From NCBI GenBank assembly GCA_036383515.1, contig DASVOE010000087.1:1-55904 (forward strand): DNA of 55,904 nt. Reading direction: 5' to 3'. This document shows positions 34,513 to 42,213 of this stretch, in pieces. Position numbers and translations under genes: made by a program. The first letter of the stretch is position 1; the number at the start of each line of letters is the position of its first letter. This DNA comes from CADEDV01 sp036383515. Its GTDB lineage: Bacteria > Bacteroidota > Bacteroidia > Chitinophagales > Chitinophagaceae. Under the pieces are notes generated by a model. The model was not told the origin of the DNA. It ran no database searches and worked only from the letters and a program-made list of their open reading frames with translations.

Positions 34513-35022
34513 ATGGAGTTTATCGATTCTACATATAAGATACTTGCATTGAAATCGCTCCATAGAAGCGTGGACGAAAAATGGGCGGAGTGGGCTATTG
34601 ATATGTTGACTACTGGATTTGACTCTGAACATCTTCGAATACTTGCAGGCATCGAAAAACCATACAACCAGTTTTACTTACAAGATCTTACTGACAAGGT
34701 ATTTAAAGAACTTAATCTTGATTATTCAAAACAAGAAGAAGTAATCAGAAATTATACTTATTATCTTGTTAGTGAAGTACTCAATGGTAAAAACCATCTT
34801 TTTATTGTGTTACGCCTGTTGAAAGATATGTATGAGGAAATTGATTATCAAAAAGAATATCAAGATTTCTATCTTTTATACTGGGCTAAGGATGATCTAG
34901 AGAATTCAAACGTTCAATGGTATTGGCCAGATGCCGATAGAAACAACATTGATAAAGTAATCTTAGATTATTTTAAACATTGGAAAGCCAGATATGAAGC
35001 AGAAAACTATAAGATTATTTAA
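34513..35022 (+). CDS. hypothetical helical protein (169 aa), possibly immunity-like
   Basis: I recognise no family. The protein is 169 residues, acidic, and rich in Tyr, Trp and Asp, with helices throughout and no signal peptide. Phrases such as KNHLFIVLRLLKDMYEEIDYQKEYQDFYLLYWAKDD, seen in outline, and WYWPDADRNNIDKVI recall small immunity-type proteins of polymorphic toxin systems, but this is an impression. It is AT-richer than its neighbours, starts 3 nt after the epimerase stop and overlaps the convergent glycosylase by 8 bp. No toxin gene is beside it. Confidence 0.6.
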   Translation: MEFIDSTYKILALKSLHRSVDEKWAEWAIDMLTTGFDSEHLRILAGIEKPYNQFYLQDLTDKVFKELNLDYSKQEEVIRNYTYYLVSEVLNGKNHLFIVLRLLKDMYEEIDYQKEYQDFYLLYWAKDDLENSNVQWYWPDADRNNIDKVILDYFKHWKARYEAENYKII

Positions 35023-35653
35023 TCTTCTCCTTCGGCCTCGCCTTCTTCACTACCGGCGTATTATCCTTCCATCTCCACAAATGCAGACAGGCATAGGTTC
35101 TGTAGGGCGACCATTTTGCAGAAATCTTTAGCAGATCTTCTTTGAATTTCTTTTTATCGGCCCTGTCCAGTTTATACAAACCGATCATCGCATTCTGAAT
35201 GCCAAGGTCATCAATAGCAAAAACATCTTCCCTGCCCAATGCAAACATCAGTAACATCTCTACCGTCCATCTCCCAACTCCTTTTATTGGTGTCAGGTAG
35301 CCGATCACTTCTTCGTTATTCATCTTATGCAGCTTCTTATGATCCATTCCGAAATCGATTTCAAACTGTGCTACATTTTTTACATAACTCACTTTGGCAT
35401 TACTGAGCCCGATACTTCTTAAAGTTTCAGAAGGAGTCTCAATAATTTGCCGGGGCGTTGGTTCTTTGCCGCCATATAAATTGATAAATCGTTTATAGAT
35501 CACATCAGCGACTTTGGTAGAAAGCTGCTGGCTCATAATGGAAGCACAGAGATAGATGCAAATGTTCTTTCGCTTCTTTAACTGATGCGGCTCTCCTGAT
35601 TCAACAAGTTTTTTTAACTTCTTGTCTTTGCCGAGGTGTATTATATATTCCAT
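35015..35653 (-). CDS. DNA-3-methyladenine glycosylase (AlkA-type, HhH-GPD)
   Basis: A 212-residue base-excision glycosylase. The helix-hairpin-helix LTPIKGVGRWTVEMLLMFAL is followed by the GPD region DVFAIDDLGI, where the second Asp is the catalytic residue. SIMSQQLSTKVAD is the N-terminal DNA-contact motif. AlkA-type enzymes excise alkylated purines from DNA. The protein lacks the AlkA N-terminal beta domain, which places it with the shorter eukaryote-like/Mag1 group, and it lacks the four-Cys iron-sulfur loop of EndoIII/MutY. Its 3' end overlaps the 169-aa gene by 8 bp. Confidence 0.9.
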   Translation of the reverse strand: MEYIIHLGKDKKLKKLVESGEPHQLKKRKNICIYLCASIMSQQLSTKVADVIYKRFINLYGGKEPTPRQIIETPSETLRSIGLSNAKVSYVKNVAQFEIDFGMDHKKLHKMNNEEVIGYLTPIKGVGRWTVEMLLMFALGREDVFAIDDLGIQNAMIGLYKLDRADKKKFKEDLLKISAKWSPYRTYACLHLWRWKDNTPVVKKARPKEKIK

Positions 35654-35724
35654 ATCCCCATCTATTTTATATCAACCAATAATTTTTTTGCATCGCATAC
35701 AATTCTATCCTTCACACATTTTTC

Positions 35725-37233
35725 TCACTCTATGCTCCAGCTCATTTCACCACCCTTTTCATCCTTCAATGTGATGCCTAACTGCCCCAGCTGATTTCTT
35801 ATCTTATCCGAAGTGGCGAAATCTTTTTTGCTCTTCGCTTCTTTCCGGATATCGATCAGCAATTGCATTACTCCCTGCAGTTTCACATTATCTGCTTCTG
35901 ATACACCTTTTAACCCAAAAATATCTTCCAGCCAAATTTTGAATTTCGATTGCAGTAGCTCCAGTGTTGTTTTCGATAAGGCTGCTACCGGAATTATTTT
36001 ATCTTTCATAGAATTGATCACCGGCACCAGCTCAAACATATTGGCCAATACTTTCGCTGTACTGAAATCATCATTCATAAATTCATCGAACTCATTCAAT
36101 AGCTTTTTTACTTTTGATTCAAGTTCGTCATCAACTCCCGGCCCGATAGCTATCGGGTCCCGAGTCCCGGCTCCTAGCTTTCCTAAATTCTCATACCCTT
36201 CCCACAATCGTTTCAACCCTTTTTCCGAGGCAACCAATGCATCATTACTAAAATCAAGCGGGCTCCGGTAATGTGTTTGCAAAATAAAAAACCGGATCGT
36301 CATCGGGTGAAACGCTTTTTCGAGCAACGGATGATCACCACTAAACAGCTCTGTCAGCTTGATCACATTATTATAGCTCTTGCCCATCTTACGGCCATTA
36401 ATGGTGATCATATTATTATGCATCCAATAACGTACAGGTGCCGTATGATTGCAGATGGTGCTTTGCGCCATCTCACTTTCATGATGCGGGAATAACAGAT
36501 CCATACCGCCACCATGAATATCAAATTGGGCACCCAGGTACTTTGTCGCCATCGCGGAACATTCAATATGCCAGCCGGGAAAACCAACTCCCCACGGACT
36601 TTGCCAGCGCATGATATGTTCAGGCGCCGCATTTTTCCACAAAGCAAAATCGGCCCTGTCTCTTTTTTCTTCCTGTCCCTCCAGCTCTCTTGTTGTTTCC
36701 AAAAGATCATCAATCACACGGCCACTCAGTTTACCATATTCATGCGAGGCAGCATATTTTTTTACATCAAAATATACAGAGCCATTTACTTCATACGCAT
36801 AACCGGCTTTTATCAGTTGCTCTATCATCCCGATCTGTTCTACGATATGCCCGGTTGCTGTTGGCTCAATCGTTGGCGGAATCGTATTGAATTCGGCCAT
36901 CGCCCAATGATACAGGTTGGTATACTTCTGCACCAGTTCCATCGGCTCCAGTTTTTCCAATACAGCTTTCTTCGAAATTTTATCTTCTGCTTCCCTTCCT
37001 TCTTCTTCAAAATGCCCGGCATCTGTAATATTGCGGACATAGCGAATCTTATAACCGAGGTATTGCAGGTAGCGAAATACCAGGTCAAAAGTGATATAAG
37101 GTCGTGCATGCCCGAGATGGCTTTCACCACTTACGGTAGGTCCGCATACATACATACCCACATGCCCGGGAGTAATAGGTGAAAAAACTTCTTTCTGCCG
37201 GGTATAGGAATTATAAATTTTTAAATCGCTCAT
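35725..37233 (-). CDS. cysS: cysteinyl-tRNA synthetase
   Basis: A 502-residue class I synthetase. The HIGH-type motif HLGH is at 39-42. KMSKS appears as KMGKS (282-286). Zinc ligands are Cys30, Cys225, His250 and the following HESE region. It charges tRNA-Cys in the cytosol. The ATG at 37233 (MSDLKIYNSY) is preferred over one six codons upstream. Residues of about 355-367 (GTRDPIAIGPG) are not typical of the family: their DNA holds the perfect palindrome CCCGATAGCTATCGGG, so a short repeat seems to have entered in frame between the catalytic core and the C-terminal helical domain. All catalytic motifs are intact. Confidence 0.95.
   Translation of the reverse strand: MSDLKIYNSYTRQKEVFSPITPGHVGMYVCGPTVSGESHLGHARPYITFDLVFRYLQYLGYKIRYVRNITDAGHFEEEGREAEDKISKKAVLEKLEPMELVQKYTNLYHWAMAEFNTIPPTIEPTATGHIVEQIGMIEQLIKAGYAYEVNGSVYFDVKKYAASHEYGKLSGRVIDDLLETTRELEGQEEKRDRADFALWKNAAPEHIMRWQSPWGVGFPGWHIECSAMATKYLGAQFDIHGGGMDLLFPHHESEMAQSTICNHTAPVRYWMHNNMITINGRKMGKSYNNVIKLTELFSGDHPLLEKAFHPMTIRFFILQTHYRSPLDFSNDALVASEKGLKRLWEGYENLGKLGAGTRDPIAIGPGVDDELESKVKKLLNEFDEFMNDDFSTAKVLANMFELVPVINSMKDKIIPVAALSKTTLELLQSKFKIWLEDIFGLKGVSEADNVKLQGVMQLLIDIRKEAKSKKDFATSDKIRNQLGQLGITLKDEKGGEMSWSIE
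36142..36157. repeat. 16-bp perfect palindrome CCCGATAGCTATCGGG within cysS
   Basis: The palindrome is flanked by further CCCGG/CCGAG runs (36135-36172) and reads in frame as part of GTRDPIAIGPG. I recall similar CCCGATAGCTATCGGG sequences as dispersed repeats in Bacteroidota, which needs a database check. Confidence 0.65.
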
Positions 37234-37455
37234 ATCATTTTTTTTGAACAAGCTGCAGTACTACTATGATCTTTGTTGCGACGCTCCGTTCATCGTTCGG
37301 TAATGCTGCTCAACTATTTTAGAAAATGAAAATTATTTATGGAAATCGCCGGAATGCGGCAAAAGTAATATTTATGCTGTCAATTCAGGACAACAACAAC
37401 AGCTACACGTATGGAGGAATAAAATGTTCATCATTTCAAAGATAGGTTTTCCCGG
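37234..37455 (-). promoter_or_regulatory. cysS upstream region with long predicted leader
   Basis: A minus-strand -7 box reads CAAAAGTA on the plus strand at 37360-37367, which is TACTTTTG, a full match to TAnnTTTG. The -33 position is not a clear match. If used, it gives a leader of about 125 nt before cysS. A GC-richer segment (37256-37315) inside it has no gene that I can support. Confidence 0.4.
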
Positions 37456-38574
37456 CTATTTTTTCAATTCAAGGTCGGACACCAGCATATAATGATCCGA
37501 ATATCGTTTTACAATGCGATTGAACTGCCGGACGGCAAAATGATCGTCCGCAAAAATATAATCAATACGAAGCGTGGGCGATAAGGCAGAAAAGGTGCGG
37601 CCGACCCCGAATCCCTTTTTTAAAAAAGCATCCTGCATATCTCCTCTCACTGTGAAATAAGTGTAAGAATTGGGCACATCGTTCAGATCGCCACATAAAA
37701 GCACCGGGAAAGGTGAATCGCCCAGCACCTGGGCAATGATATTAGCCTGTATACTGCGATTGGACATTCCGGTTTTTACTTTTGAAAAAATAGTTTTTGA
37801 ATTGGTGACCATGCCATCATCGGCATCTTTTATTTGTTCGATCCGCTGGTAATCATCTTTGCCAAATTGCAGCGATTGCAGGTGCGTGGTATATACCCGG
37901 ATGGTATCATTATTCACTTTTATATCAGCATGCATCAGTGCATCCGGTAAGGTAGGCCGGGGATAGCGGATCAAACCACTGTCGATGATGGGAAAGCGGG
38001 AAAAAATAATACTTCCGGTAAAATGTTTATCGCCATCTATATCATGCGAATAGAACCAGTAGGGATAATTATAATTGTTGCATATATAATCAATGTTGGG
38101 GTAATAAGTCGAGTCTAATGAATGAAAGAATTCCTGCAGGCAAAGAATATCAGCATTTTGTTCTTTGATCATTTGCATCATCTTCAGCCTGGTCTGGCTT
38201 CCTTTATTATTATTCCTTTTCATTTCTACGAACCGGGCCACATTCCAGCTTACCACCCTGATTGTAGCAGGCGGCTTGGTATAGGAGAACTTGCCTGTAT
38301 CATGAAAGGCAAAGAACACACCGATACTTTTGTATCCAAGCAATAAAGCAATCGCAGAGAACAAAGCGAACTTCTTTTTTAAAACCAGCCAGGTTAAAAA
38401 AAAGAAGATGACAATGAAAAGTAAAAAAGGAAATCCCAGGCCAAACATAGAAACGAACCACCATTTTTGCGGGTTCAGGTAAGGGGCTAAGCATGCCAGC
38501 AGGAAAAAAAATACTACGGCAATATTGATGGAAATAAAAACCCCTTTAGTGAAGATCCGTAACTTACTGGCCAT
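37456..38574 (-). CDS. membrane-anchored endonuclease/exonuclease/phosphatase (EEP) family protein
   Basis: A 372-residue protein. Two or three N-terminal transmembrane helices (about residues 8-90) are followed by an EEP domain (about 95-370) with VVSWNVARF, LCLQEF, FPVLLCGDLNDVPNSYTY and SDHYMLVSDL. These are the family's metal-binding and catalytic positions (Asn, Glu, Asp/Asn, and the SDH motif). Such proteins hydrolyse phosphodiester bonds in nucleic acids or phospholipids; the membrane anchor places the domain at the inner membrane. The substrate is unknown. The MITE-like element starts about 30 bp before the ATG, so its promoter may lie within the element. Confidence 0.82.
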   Translation of the reverse strand: MASKLRIFTKGVFISINIAVVFFFLLACLAPYLNPQKWWFVSMFGLGFPFLLFIVIFFFLTWLVLKKKFALFSAIALLLGYKSIGVFFAFHDTGKFSYTKPPATIRVVSWNVARFVEMKRNNNKGSQTRLKMMQMIKEQNADILCLQEFFHSLDSTYYPNIDYICNNYNYPYWFYSHDIDGDKHFTGSIIFSRFPIIDSGLIRYPRPTLPDALMHADIKVNNDTIRVYTTHLQSLQFGKDDYQRIEQIKDADDGMVTNSKTIFSKVKTGMSNRSIQANIIAQVLGDSPFPVLLCGDLNDVPNSYTYFTVRGDMQDAFLKKGFGVGRTFSALSPTLRIDYIFADDHFAVRQFNRIVKRYSDHYMLVSDLELKK

Positions 38575-38604
38575 TGTTGCAATGTACAAATCTTTGGCCG
38601 CTTG

Positions 38605-38744
38605 GGAAGTGTACTAGTTTGAATTTTTCACGCAAAGCCGCTAAGTAATCCAAGACGAAAAGACTGTATCTTAGCGACTTATTTTCTTTGTGCCTTTGCG
38701 TGAAATAAAAAATACCTGATAAGTTTTGAAACTGATACACTACC
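38605..38744. mobile_element. MITE-like element, copy B (140 bp), with 8-bp target site duplication
   Basis: The ends are GGAAGTGTACTAGTTTG (left) and the inverse of GGTAGTGTATCAGTTTC (right). The last 39 bp (TACCTGATAA, then TTTTGAAACTGATACACTACC) match copy A with only a few differences. GCCGCTTG is exactly repeated on both sides (38597-38604 and 38745-38752). The core is a different palindrome, TTTCACGCAAAG / CTTTGCGTGAAA (38626-38637 with 38694-38705), of the widespread ACGCAAAG type. It stands between the EEP gene and the YtxH gene and has no coding capacity. Confidence 0.85.
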
Positions 38745-38821
38745 GCCGCTTGTCATTGCTTTGAGGTTGCCGATCCTAAAAAACACAAGGAGTAAGCCTG
38801 GTATTTTGTTACTGACAGTGG

Positions 38822-39040
38822 TTATTTAAATTGTGACTTTGCTTTACTGGCAAAATCATCCGCTTCTGCAGCCATATCATCAATTTCACAATTTAGCTTA
38901 GCTATTAACTCATCAAACTTATCCTTCAGATTATTTCCTGCTTCGGCAATTTTTTTCCTCGTTTCTGTTCCTTTCTCGGGGGCAAATAAAATACCTACCA
39001 CTATTCCTGCTGCCAGCCCTGTTAAGAATTTTGAAGCCAT
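38822..39040 (-). CDS. YtxH domain-containing protein
   Basis: A 72-residue protein with a short N-terminal glycine-rich transmembrane helix (FLTGLAAGIVVGILFAPEKGTETRKKI) followed by an amphipathic coiled-coil helix. This is the typical YtxH layout. YtxH-like proteins are linked to stress or envelope maintenance, but no molecular function is established. It stands alone between the MITE copy B and the lamin-tail gene. Confidence 0.85.
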   Translation of the reverse strand: MASKFLTGLAAGIVVGILFAPEKGTETRKKIAEAGNNLKDKFDELIAKLNCEIDDMAAEADDFASKAKSQFK

Positions 39041-39148
39041 ACATATAGATTTTATGTTGAGTAATCAGGTGTCTGTTTACTATTATTAATTATTATGCCA
39101 AATCGTGCTACTGCAAACAGCACCCTGCTTACCGTGAGTAGAAAAGAC

Positions 39149-40858
39149 CTAAAATTTGCGGGCCAGTACGACGGTGTTTTTATATTGATCCTTTTTACCT
39201 TGTAAATTAAATATCTCTGTAAAAATGATATATACACCTACCGGAAGTTTGGCTCCTTTATCGTTGAGGCCATCCCAGTTCCAGTACCCTGTTGATCCTA
39301 ATATTCCATTCCGCACCAAACTTCGGACGGGTCTTCCTGCTGCATCAAAAATGGTTATGTTGGCTATATAGCCGGGCTCGGTTAGCTGGTATTGAATCGT
39401 CGCCATATCATCCAACCCATCATTATCAGGTGAGAAAATTTTTGGTGTTACGGCAATAGATGCATTGATACTTTCTGTTTGTTTGTATTGAGAATTTTTA
39501 TAGGTCGGTGTTCCATAGCTGGCTGTTGAGGCGGCGCTATGCCAATTTGTTTTATCCTGTGACGTCCCTGCAGGATCTATCCTTTCCAGCGAAACGCCTT
39601 CGGCATTATCAATTAATTTAAAATGCCAGTCATCTTTGTATTTTACTTCCTCTACTACTATTCCCTGGAAATTCAATATCACCACGATCCCTTCATCATC
39701 AGGAAAAGAAGGAAGCGAAGCCACTTCTAATACCTTGTCCGGGTTTTGTACGAGATAATTCACAGCAAGATTAGCAGCATCTTCTGTTATAACGATATAA
39801 TCACCGGGAAAAATATAATGTGGTGTACTGCTTAATACTTTTATCGAACTGATTGCACCGCTATTATTGCGATTAGCAATATAGAGTTTTGCCGCATCAA
39901 CTATTTTATTGCTGTTATTATATAATTCTACAAAATCAAAGCCATTGGACCGGGGATTAAATAAAATTTCATTGATGATCCATTCACCGGCAAGGGCGTC
40001 AGCAGGTAAACCCACTTTTACCTTATTGGCGCTGCCAATGCTATTGCCTTTACAATCTTTGGTATTGTTTGCCGTAATGGTATAAACGGTGTTGGCGGTT
40101 AGTGCAGCATTCGTTTTTAATTGTACCTGGTTAAATAGTGGTCCAATAGCAGCCGCACTGGTAAAAGTTAATCCACCATCAGCAGTGTAGTTACTTACTG
40201 TAGCACCCGATAAACTATCAAGAGGCTCATCAAAAACTAAAATGATCGTGGTGTTATCTGTTGTGTAAGCGCTTTTAAGTTGTGGCGGCGTGGCATCCGC
40301 ATGTATGGCATCAATAGAATTTTTCTTACCCGGTGTGCCACCATTTGTATGGATGCTGGCTTTCCAGTTGCTGCTACCGGTGCAGGGGTTTTTGGTATCT
40401 ATCATTTCCAATGTCCATCCACCATCTTTCTTTACTTCGTTTTGATACCAACCCGAAGTATAACTTATCGCATGGATCGTCATACCATTAGCTGCTTTTA
40501 AAAAAAGCTGGTCTCCATCATTGTCCAGGGAAGGAAAACTGGTAACGGAAATAGTAGTGCCAAACGCAGCCATTGCAGCGGCTGCACTGCCCGTACAAAT
40601 AATCACGAAACTATCCGGTTGTAAACTAAAATTAGGTAATGGTCCACTTTGACCCGTAGCATCACCGATGCGCCAGTTTTGTAAATTGATAGCTGTAGTT
40701 GTTGTGTTTTTTAATTCAATCCATTCATTGGTGGGCAGTCCTATTTGGGGAGTGGGATCGGCCATCACTTCATCAATCACAACCGCATACCTGTTTTGCG
40801 CTTGCAAACAAACGGGTGTATGCAATAAGAAAATGAGCAGGTATTTGATAAGGTTCAT
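39149..40858 (-). CDS. exported lamin-tail domain protein with C-terminal FlgD/gliding-type domain
   Basis: A 569-residue exported protein with a signal peptide (ending VCLQAQ). A first lamin-tail domain is at about 22-165 (INEVMADPTPQIG-type, NEWIELKNTTTTAINLQNW). An Ig-like SbsA-type domain follows at about 190-285, and a second lamin-tail domain at about 293-430 (INEILFNPRSNGFDFVELYN). The C-terminal region (about 460-569, IFSPDNDGLDDMATIQY, FDAAGRPVRSLV, WNWDGLNDKG) is a FlgD-like/T9SS-type ending. Such proteins are secreted or surface-exposed, with proposed binding or nuclease-associated roles. No enzymatic motif is visible. The ATG at 40858 gives the best signal peptide. Confidence 0.82.
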   Translation of the reverse strand: MNLIKYLLIFLLHTPVCLQAQNRYAVVIDEVMADPTPQIGLPTNEWIELKNTTTTAINLQNWRIGDATGQSGPLPNFSLQPDSFVIICTGSAAAAMAAFGTTISVTSFPSLDNDGDQLFLKAANGMTIHAISYTSGWYQNEVKKDGGWTLEMIDTKNPCTGSSNWKASIHTNGGTPGKKNSIDAIHADATPPQLKSAYTTDNTTIILVFDEPLDSLSGATVSNYTADGGLTFTSAAAIGPLFNQVQLKTNAALTANTVYTITANNTKDCKGNSIGSANKVKVGLPADALAGEWIINEILFNPRSNGFDFVELYNNSNKIVDAAKLYIANRNNSGAISSIKVLSSTPHYIFPGDYIVITEDAANLAVNYLVQNPDKVLEVASLPSFPDDEGIVVILNFQGIVVEEVKYKDDWHFKLIDNAEGVSLERIDPAGTSQDKTNWHSAASTASYGTPTYKNSQYKQTESINASIAVTPKIFSPDNDGLDDMATIQYQLTEPGYIANITIFDAAGRPVRSLVRNGILGSTGYWNWDGLNDKGAKLPVGVYIIFTEIFNLQGKKDQYKNTVVLARKF

Positions 40859-40919
40859 TCCTTCCAAGATAAGTAAACCGGGTTAATAAATGAATAACCC
40901 TAAAATATATGGACGAATA

Positions 40920-40951
40920 TTTGGGGCTAACTGTTTCGCCGCCTATTTTTG
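40920..40951 (+). promoter_or_regulatory. Bacteroidota-type promoter of the asd leader
   Basis: TTTG (40920-40923), a 20-nt gap and TATTTTTG (40944-40951) match the full consensus. Transcription is predicted to start near 40954, 15 nt before the leader-peptide ATG at 40969 and 180 nt before asd. Confidence 0.75.
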
Positions 40952-40968
40952 CACCCGTTATGATAATA

Positions 40969-41004
40969 ATGAAACATACAAAACGCACGAAGAAACATTC
41001 CTGA
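40969..41004 (+). CDS. putative asd leader peptide (11 aa, Lys/Thr-rich)
   Basis: A short frame, MKHTKRTKKHS, ends in TGA at 41002-41004. Four of its ten residues after Met are Lys and two are Thr, both end products of the pathway in which Asd works. An in-frame ATG at 40960 would add three residues (MII). The first base of the antiterminator arm (41004) is the last base of the stop codon, so ribosome position on this peptide can decide which RNA structure forms. There is no protein-level evidence; the inference is from layout. Confidence 0.6.
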   Translation: MKHTKRTKKHS

Positions 41005-41058
41005 GGAAGGTTTGCAGCGTTATGTATGTAACAACATAAAAGATCAGCAGGCCTTCCT
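41004..41058 (+). promoter_or_regulatory. antiterminator of the asd attenuator
   Basis: 41004-41015 (AGGAAGGTTTGC) can pair with 41047-41058 (GCAGGCCTTCCT) over 12 continuous base pairs, two of them G-U, enclosing a small hairpin TTATGT/ACATAA (41020-41025, 41034-41039). The right arm contains the left arm of the terminator, so the two structures exclude each other. Confidence 0.6.
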
Positions 41059-41075
41059 TACAGGAAGGCTTTTTT
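41051..41075 (+). terminator. terminator in the asd leader (attenuator)
   Basis: GCCTTCC (41051-41057) and GGAAGGC (41063-41069) form a perfect 7-bp GC-rich stem with loop TTACA, followed by six T residues (41070-41075). It stands between the promoter and asd, 58 nt before the asd ATG, and so would stop transcription before the gene unless the antiterminator forms. Confidence 0.75.
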
Positions 41076-41133
41076 AATGCCTGACAATAAATTTTTAACC
41101 AGATCGAATAACTCTTAAAAAACAAAATGTAAA

Positions 41134-42123
41134 ATGAAAGTTGCAGTCGTAGGTGCTACCGGATTGGTGGGTACTAAAATGCTCCAGGTATTGGAAGAAA
41201 GAAATTTCCCCGTAACTGATTTAATTCCCGTCGCATCAGAAAGATCAGTTGGTAAACAGATCGAATTCAAGGGAAAGAAATATACTATTGTAAGCATGAC
41301 GGATGCAATTGCTGCAAAGCCTGCTGTAGCTATTTTTTCTGCCGGTGGCAGTACTTCATTGGAATGGGCGCCCCAATTTGCCGCAGCCGGCATAACTGTT
41401 ATAGATAACTCTTCAGCCTGGCGAATGGACCCCACCAAACCATTAGTGGTTCCCGAGATCAATGCTGATGTACTTACAAAAAAAGATAAGATCATTGCCA
41501 ATCCCAATTGTTCTACCATACAAATGGTGGTAGCGTTAGCTCCTTTGCATAAAAAATATGGTATTAAAAGGATTGTTGTTTCTACTTACCAGAGTGTAAC
41601 GGGAACGGGTGTGAAAGCTGTAACACAGTTAATGAATGAAAGACAAGGTGTAGCAGGTGAAAGAGCGTATAAATATCCGATCGACCTGAATGTAATTCCA
41701 CAGATAGATGTATTTCTTGAAAATGGATATACCAAAGAGGAAATGAAAATGGTAAAAGAAACCTGTAAGATCATGCGGGATGATTCTATCCGGGTAACTG
41801 CTACTACTGTTCGCATTCCTGTTGTGGGCGGGCATAGCGAAGCTGTTAATGTAGAGTTTGCAAAAGATTTTGATTTGTTTGAAGTAAGATCTATTCTTCA
41901 GGCAGCGCCAGGGGTAGTAGTAGAAGATGACCTGGCCAACCAGCATTATCCTATGCCGATGAATGCGCATGAAAAAGATGAGGTGTTTGTAGGAAGACTG
42001 CGAAGAGATGAAAGCCAACCCAATACCTTAAACATGTGGGTGGTGAGTGATAATCTTCGTAAAGGAGCTGCTACTAATGCGGTGCAGATTGCAGAGTATT
42101 TAAATAGTAAAGGGTTATTATAA
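41134..42123 (+). CDS. asd: aspartate-semialdehyde dehydrogenase
   Basis: A 329-residue dehydrogenase. It has an N-terminal Rossmann motif GATGLVG (7-13), SSAWRMDP, the active-site Cys126 in NPNCSTIQ, and the catalytic His in VGGHSEAVN. It reduces aspartyl phosphate to aspartate semialdehyde, the branch point to Lys (and diaminopimelate), Thr, Met and Ile. It is monocistronic. The region upstream has promoter, leader peptide, antiterminator and terminator, so expression is probably controlled by attenuation in response to Lys/Thr-tRNA charging. A palindromic repeat/terminator follows the stop. Confidence 0.96.
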   Translation: MKVAVVGATGLVGTKMLQVLEERNFPVTDLIPVASERSVGKQIEFKGKKYTIVSMTDAIAAKPAVAIFSAGGSTSLEWAPQFAAAGITVIDNSSAWRMDPTKPLVVPEINADVLTKKDKIIANPNCSTIQMVVALAPLHKKYGIKRIVVSTYQSVTGTGVKAVTQLMNERQGVAGERAYKYPIDLNVIPQIDVFLENGYTKEEMKMVKETCKIMRDDSIRVTATTVRIPVVGGHSEAVNVEFAKDFDLFEVRSILQAAPGVVVEDDLANQHYPMPMNAHEKDEVFVGRLRRDESQPNTLNMWVVSDNLRKGAATNAVQIAEYLNSKGLL

Positions 42124-42143
42124 GAAAAACCTGTTCAAAAATT

Positions 42144-42213
42144 TCCCACAAAGATTCGAAGCTTACAAAGATTGTCTTTGTACACTTTGAGGTCTTTGTG
42201 GGATTGCTTTTTT
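42144..42213 (+). terminator. palindromic CACAAAG repeat acting as terminator of asd
   Basis: TCCCACAAAGA (42144-42154) and TCTTTGTGGGA (42193-42203) form a perfect 11-bp stem, with an inner ACAAAG/CTTTGT hairpin, and TTTTTT follows at 42208-42213. It resembles the ACGCAAAG core of MITE copy B but has no shared shell and no target duplication. It also ends at the stop of the convergent lipoprotein gene. Confidence 0.6.

Noticed and set aside
36514..37182. A 222-codon open frame on the plus strand
   Set aside because: It lies wholly antisense to cysS, whose catalytic motifs are intact. The product is low in recognisable features.
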